From JAPLNB01 sp964451955 (GTDB lineage Bacteria; Planctomycetota; Phycisphaerae; Tepidisphaerales; Tepidisphaeraceae): a DNA stretch of 64,000 nt. The stretch spans positions 1 through 64,000 of the forward strand of contig CAYVKG010000006.1 in assembly GCA_964451955.1 (NCBI GenBank), in the 5' to 3' direction. Shown piece after piece: positions 61,473 to 64,000 of the stretch. The stretch's first letter is position 1; the number at the start of each line of letters is the position of its first letter. The notes under the pieces were generated by a model that saw only the letters and a program-made list of their open reading frames with translations, ran no database searches and was not told the DNA's origin. The position numbers were made by a program, and so were the translations under genes.

Positions 61473-62124
61473 AGCCAACGCCTCGCACAGTGTGGATGAG
61501 CTTGAGATCGAAGGGATCGTCAACCTTCATTCGGAGTCGGCGCATATGGACATCGACCACATTGCTGTCGCTGTTGAAATTCATGTCCCACACCTGTTCG
61601 GCGATGAGAGTTCGCGAGAGAACCTCTCCTGCCCGGCGGACGAGGAGGGAGAGGAGGAGGAACTCTTTGGGCGTGAGATCCAGCCGGAGGTTTCCGCGGG
61701 AGACTTTGTGCCCTGCGAGGTCGAGTTCGAGGTCGGCGATGCTCAGGATGTCGGGTTGGCGGCTGGGGCTTCGCCGCAGGAGCGTCCGAATGCGAGCGAG
61801 CAGTTCGGAGAAGGCGAACGGTTTGATGAGGTAGTCGTCGGCGCCGAGTTCGAGGCCCTTGACGCGATCCTGGACGCTATCGCGTGCGGTCAGGAAGAGG
61901 ACGGGCATATGCAATCCGCGTTGGCGCAGGGTGGAGAGGACGGACCATCCATCGCGACCTGGCAGCATGACGTCGAGGATCAGGAGGTCGTATCTTGCAT
62001 CCTCCGCCAGGCGGAGCCCGTCGTCGCCGCTGGTTGTGGTGTCGACGACAAAGCCATGTTCTTCCATGCCTTTCTGGAGGTATGCGGCGGTCTTCGTGTC
62101 ATCCTCAATGATCAGTATCTTCAC
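61450..62124 (-). CDS. OmpR/PhoB-type response regulator
   Basis: 224 aa from GTG 62124, preceded by AGAGG; an upstream ATG would add 18 residues before the conserved VKILIIEDD and is less likely. Receiver domain: acidic pair EDD (7-9), phosphorylation site D51 in LLILDVMLPGRDGW, switch T in FLTARDS, and K in YLIKPFAFSELLARIRTLLR. C-terminal winged helix: LTPKEFLLLSLLVRRAGEVL, SNVVDVHMRRLRMKVDDP, HTVRGVGYVLE. Cognate regulator of the overlapping histidine kinase; this family often controls metal export. No target site identified here. Confidence 0.95.
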   Translation of the reverse strand: MKILIIEDDTKTAAYLQKGMEEHGFVVDTTTSGDDGLRLAEDARYDLLILDVMLPGRDGWSVLSTLRQRGLHMPVLFLTARDSVQDRVKGLELGADDYLIKPFAFSELLARIRTLLRRSPSRQPDILSIADLELDLAGHKVSRGNLRLDLTPKEFLLLSLLVRRAGEVLSRTLIAEQVWDMNFNSDSNVVDVHMRRLRMKVDDPFDLKLIHTVRGVGYVLEERR

Positions 62125-62192
62125 GGCGGAACCTCTATTGATAACATAAGGCTGGCGCCGGAAGGACGCAATCGGCATCGGGCGACGCCGCT

Positions 62193-62220
62193 TTGACTTG
62201 GCGCGGGCGCGGAGTACGCT
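62193..62220 (+). promoter_or_regulatory. possible promoter of esterase gene
   Basis: TTGACT (62193-62198) and TACGCT (62215-62220) are separated by 16 bases, a fair but not strong match to a sigma70-type promoter, about 40 bases before the start codon of the esterase gene and divergent from the two-component operon. Confidence 0.35.
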
Positions 62221-62262
62221 TCAGAGACAGAGGGGGACGAGGCGCGAAAGGAGCTGGAGACC

Positions 62263-63213
62263 ATGCCCTCGATCGACATGCCGCTTGAGCAGATGCGGCA
62301 GTACAAGCCATCGCTATACCGCGAGCCCGATTTTGCGGAGTTCTGGGAATCGACATTGCGAGAGGCGATCAAGCAGCCGCTGAATGCTGAGCTTATTCCT
62401 TATGGTCTGCCCAGTCAGATCGTGGACTGTTTTGCCCTGCGGTTTGACGGCTACGGCGGAGGACGTCTGGCGGGGTGGTATCTTTGTCCGAAGGCCAAAG
62501 GGACGTTTCCGGGTCTGTGCGTGTATCATGGTTACAGCGGGCGGGCTCCGAGGCCGATGGACTTGTTGGCCTACGCGGCAGAGGGGATGTGCGTGTTGAG
62601 CCTGGACACGCGGGGTCAGAATGGTCAATCGCAGGATGTCGCGATCTATGATGAAGGGCACCAACTTGGTTGGATGACGCAGGGAATTCGGCAGGCGAAG
62701 ACCTACTACTACCGTTACGTTTATGCTGACGCCGTGCGAGCGCTGGAACTGCTTGCCAGGCGAAGCGAAGTGGATCCCGATCGGCTGGCAATCAGCGGGG
62801 TGAGCCAGGGGGGTGGGATCACGCTTGCCGTTGCCGCGTTGTCGGAGCGTCCCCGGCTGGCGTTGGCGGACATTCCGTATTTGTGCGACTACCGGCGGGC
62901 GATCGAAGTTGCGCAGACGGGGCCGTACCTTGAGATTCCGCTTTTTCTCAAGAGTTTTCCTTTCCTTCGCGAGACTGTCACGCGTACGTTGTCGTACTTC
63001 GACAACGTCAATTTGGCGGCATGGATCAAGTGCCGGACGGTGATGAGCAATTGCCTCTGGGATGACATTTGTCCTCCGAGCACGATCTACGGTGTGTACA
63101 ACCACATGACTGCGGAGAAGCAGATGGAGATTTACCCGTTTCACAAGCACGAGGTTCCGTACGAGCACCGGGAGGTCGAGTTGCGAGTGATGATGGAAGT
63201 TCTCAAGGGATGA
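62263..63213 (+). CDS. acetylxylan-esterase / cephalosporin-C-deacetylase-like hydrolase
   Basis: 316 aa alpha/beta hydrolase of the AXE1 type (carbohydrate esterase family 7): YKPSLYREPDFAEFWEST at the N-terminus, LCVYHGYSGRAP (oxyanion region), LSLDTRGQNG, nucleophile elbow GVSQGGG with Ser 181, acid DDICPP and a C-terminal His in YPFHKHEVPYEH. No signal peptide, so it deacetylates imported oligosaccharides or related esters in the cytosol. AAGGAG lies 9 bases before the ATG. It fits the carbohydrate-degrading repertoire seen at 29-48 kb although it sits among housekeeping genes. Confidence 0.9.
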   Translation: MPSIDMPLEQMRQYKPSLYREPDFAEFWESTLREAIKQPLNAELIPYGLPSQIVDCFALRFDGYGGGRLAGWYLCPKAKGTFPGLCVYHGYSGRAPRPMDLLAYAAEGMCVLSLDTRGQNGQSQDVAIYDEGHQLGWMTQGIRQAKTYYYRYVYADAVRALELLARRSEVDPDRLAISGVSQGGGITLAVAALSERPRLALADIPYLCDYRRAIEVAQTGPYLEIPLFLKSFPFLRETVTRTLSYFDNVNLAAWIKCRTVMSNCLWDDICPPSTIYGVYNHMTAEKQMEIYPFHKHEVPYEHREVELRVMMEVLKG

Positions 63214-63363
63214 CGGCCGGGAGACTGCGTGAGAGGGCAAGGGGGGCTTGGGGGAATGGTGGGGCTGGAGGTGTTTTTGGGTACCGGGAACGTGCGCTGG
63301 CGAGGTGAGCCGGTATCGGGTATTACGTGAGCGGCAGCGCCGAGTGCGGGTAGCCGGGGTTTT

Positions 63364-64000
63364 ATGACGATGGGCTTTTTCGATTTTCACGAGAAGGTTA
63401 ACAAGCGCGGCGGCACGGGTGAAGCGAATCCGGAGCGTCCGATCCTGACGGTGTCGCAGCTCACCGGACGGATTGAGAAAGCGCTCAAGGGCGAGTTTCC
63501 ATCGAGTCTGATCGTGCAGGGCGAAGTGAGCAACCTGAAACACCACTCCGCCTCGGGGCACTATTATTTCACGCTCAAAGACGCCAATGCCTGCATTGAC
63601 TGCGTCATGTTCAAGAGTGATGCCGCCAGACTGAGATTCAGCCCCGAGGACGGGATGGAGTTGCTGGCGACGGGGCACGTCTCGGTGTATGCCCAGCGTG
63701 GCCGGTACCAGTTGTACGTGACTCGGCTTGAGCTAGTCGGTCAAGGCGCGCTGGAACTGGCATTCCGACAGCTCTGCGCGAAGCTCGAGGGTGAAGGTCT
63801 TTTTGCCCGCGAGCGCAAGAAACCGATCCCGGCATATCCGGAGCGAGTTGTGCTGGTGACCAGCAGGCAGACGGCCGCCCTGCAGGACATGCTGAAGGTG
63901 CTTGGCCGTTTTCCGTGGGTGCGGGTCTTGGTGTATCACGTTCCGGTGCAGGGCGAGGGCTCGGCGGAGAAGATCGCCGGCGCGCTGGCGGACCTGAGTT
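63364..64000 (+). CDS. xseA: exodeoxyribonuclease VII large subunit (5' part, cut by window end)
   Basis: First 212 codons present; the gene continues past the window. XseA with XseB degrades single-stranded DNA. After a 25-residue tail comes the OB-fold: LTVSQLTGRIEKALKGEFPS, LIVQGEVSNLKHHSASGHYY, FTLKDANACIDCVMFK, and VYAQRGRYQLYVTRLE. Then the start of the nuclease domain, LEGEGLFARERKKPIPAYPE and RVVLVTSRQTAALQDMLKVL. ATG 63364 follows GGGG; ATG 63370 is an alternative. Confidence 0.94.
   Translation, partial: MTMGFFDFHEKVNKRGGTGEANPERPILTVSQLTGRIEKALKGEFPSSLIVQGEVSNLKHHSASGHYYFTLKDANACIDCVMFKSDAARLRFSPEDGMELLATGHVSVYAQRGRYQLYVTRLELVGQGALELAFRQLCAKLEGEGLFARERKKPIPAYPERVVLVTSRQTAALQDMLKVLGRFPWVRVLVYHVPVQGEGSAEKIAGALADLS

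Overview
This 64 kb window looks like chromosomal DNA of a Planctomycetota bacterium, most likely class Phycisphaerae (Tepidisphaera/Humisphaera-like; the rank is inference). The marker features are LEPR-XLL-type N-termini on giant exported proteins, paired dockerin-like calcium loops of the DYFxID type, a PEP-CTERM tail on a protein built of T5SS/PEP-CTERM-associated repeats, several Tat-exported Gfo/Idh/MocA oxidoreductases, secreted PQQ-type beta-propellers and ThuA-like proteins. No tRNA, rRNA, CRISPR array, transposase or phage gene was seen.

Layout. 0.6-2.5 kb: argB-argF (arginine synthesis) behind a good sigma70-type promoter. 2.6-20.6 kb: minus-strand genes for very large exported proteins (two lamin-tail/CotH proteins of about 2100 and 2385 aa, one Calx-beta protein) with a PQQ propeller gene between them that is frameshifted in a 9-base homopolymer. 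20.9-25.6 kb: RdgC-like protein, threonine ammonia-lyase, DUF502 protein and a TPR membrane protein. 25.9-29.3 kb: a 14-repeat FG-GAP protein, ended by a strong terminator. 29.4-32.6 kb: secreted GH140/DUF4038-type glycosidase and a secreted ADP-ribosylglycohydrolase-fold protein. 32.9-35.8 kb: translationally coupled trio of exported protein, ECF sigma factor and one-pass membrane protein, then ApbE. 35.8-39.0 kb: operon of Tat TIM-barrel protein, xylose-isomerase-like TIM barrel and Tat Gfo/Idh/MocA oxidoreductase. 39.4-48.0 kb: GH106-type rhamnosidase, GH32-type enzyme, a second Tat oxidoreductase and a second PQQ propeller. 48.3-50.9 kb: PEP-CTERM repeat protein, also frameshifted in a homopolymer. 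51-54.4 kb: two ThuA-like genes and a zinc-ribbon membrane protein. 54.4-64 kb: mainly housekeeping genes (cmk, plsC, priA, a two-component system, an acetylxylan-esterase-like hydrolase, 5' part of xseA) plus two unknowns.

How the genes may fit together. The 29-48 kb block reads as a carbohydrate-catabolic region for complex plant or algal glycans: extracellular glycosidases release sugars that exported oxidoreductases and TIM-barrel enzymes may process. The giant exported proteins share a C-terminal cassette (a WxGxGITSS-type segment followed by two dockerin-like loops); three end in a common LFSTxPxL tail and the fourth in a PEP-CTERM signal, suggesting two alternative sorting routes for one surface module. 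Two genes for exported proteins each carry one base too many in a poly-C tract near the N-terminus, which is either assembly error or contingency switching. The left 40-45 kb has strong strand asymmetry (plus strand G-rich): plus-strand genes prefer G-ending and minus-strand genes C-ending codons, producing many long false antisense ORFs.
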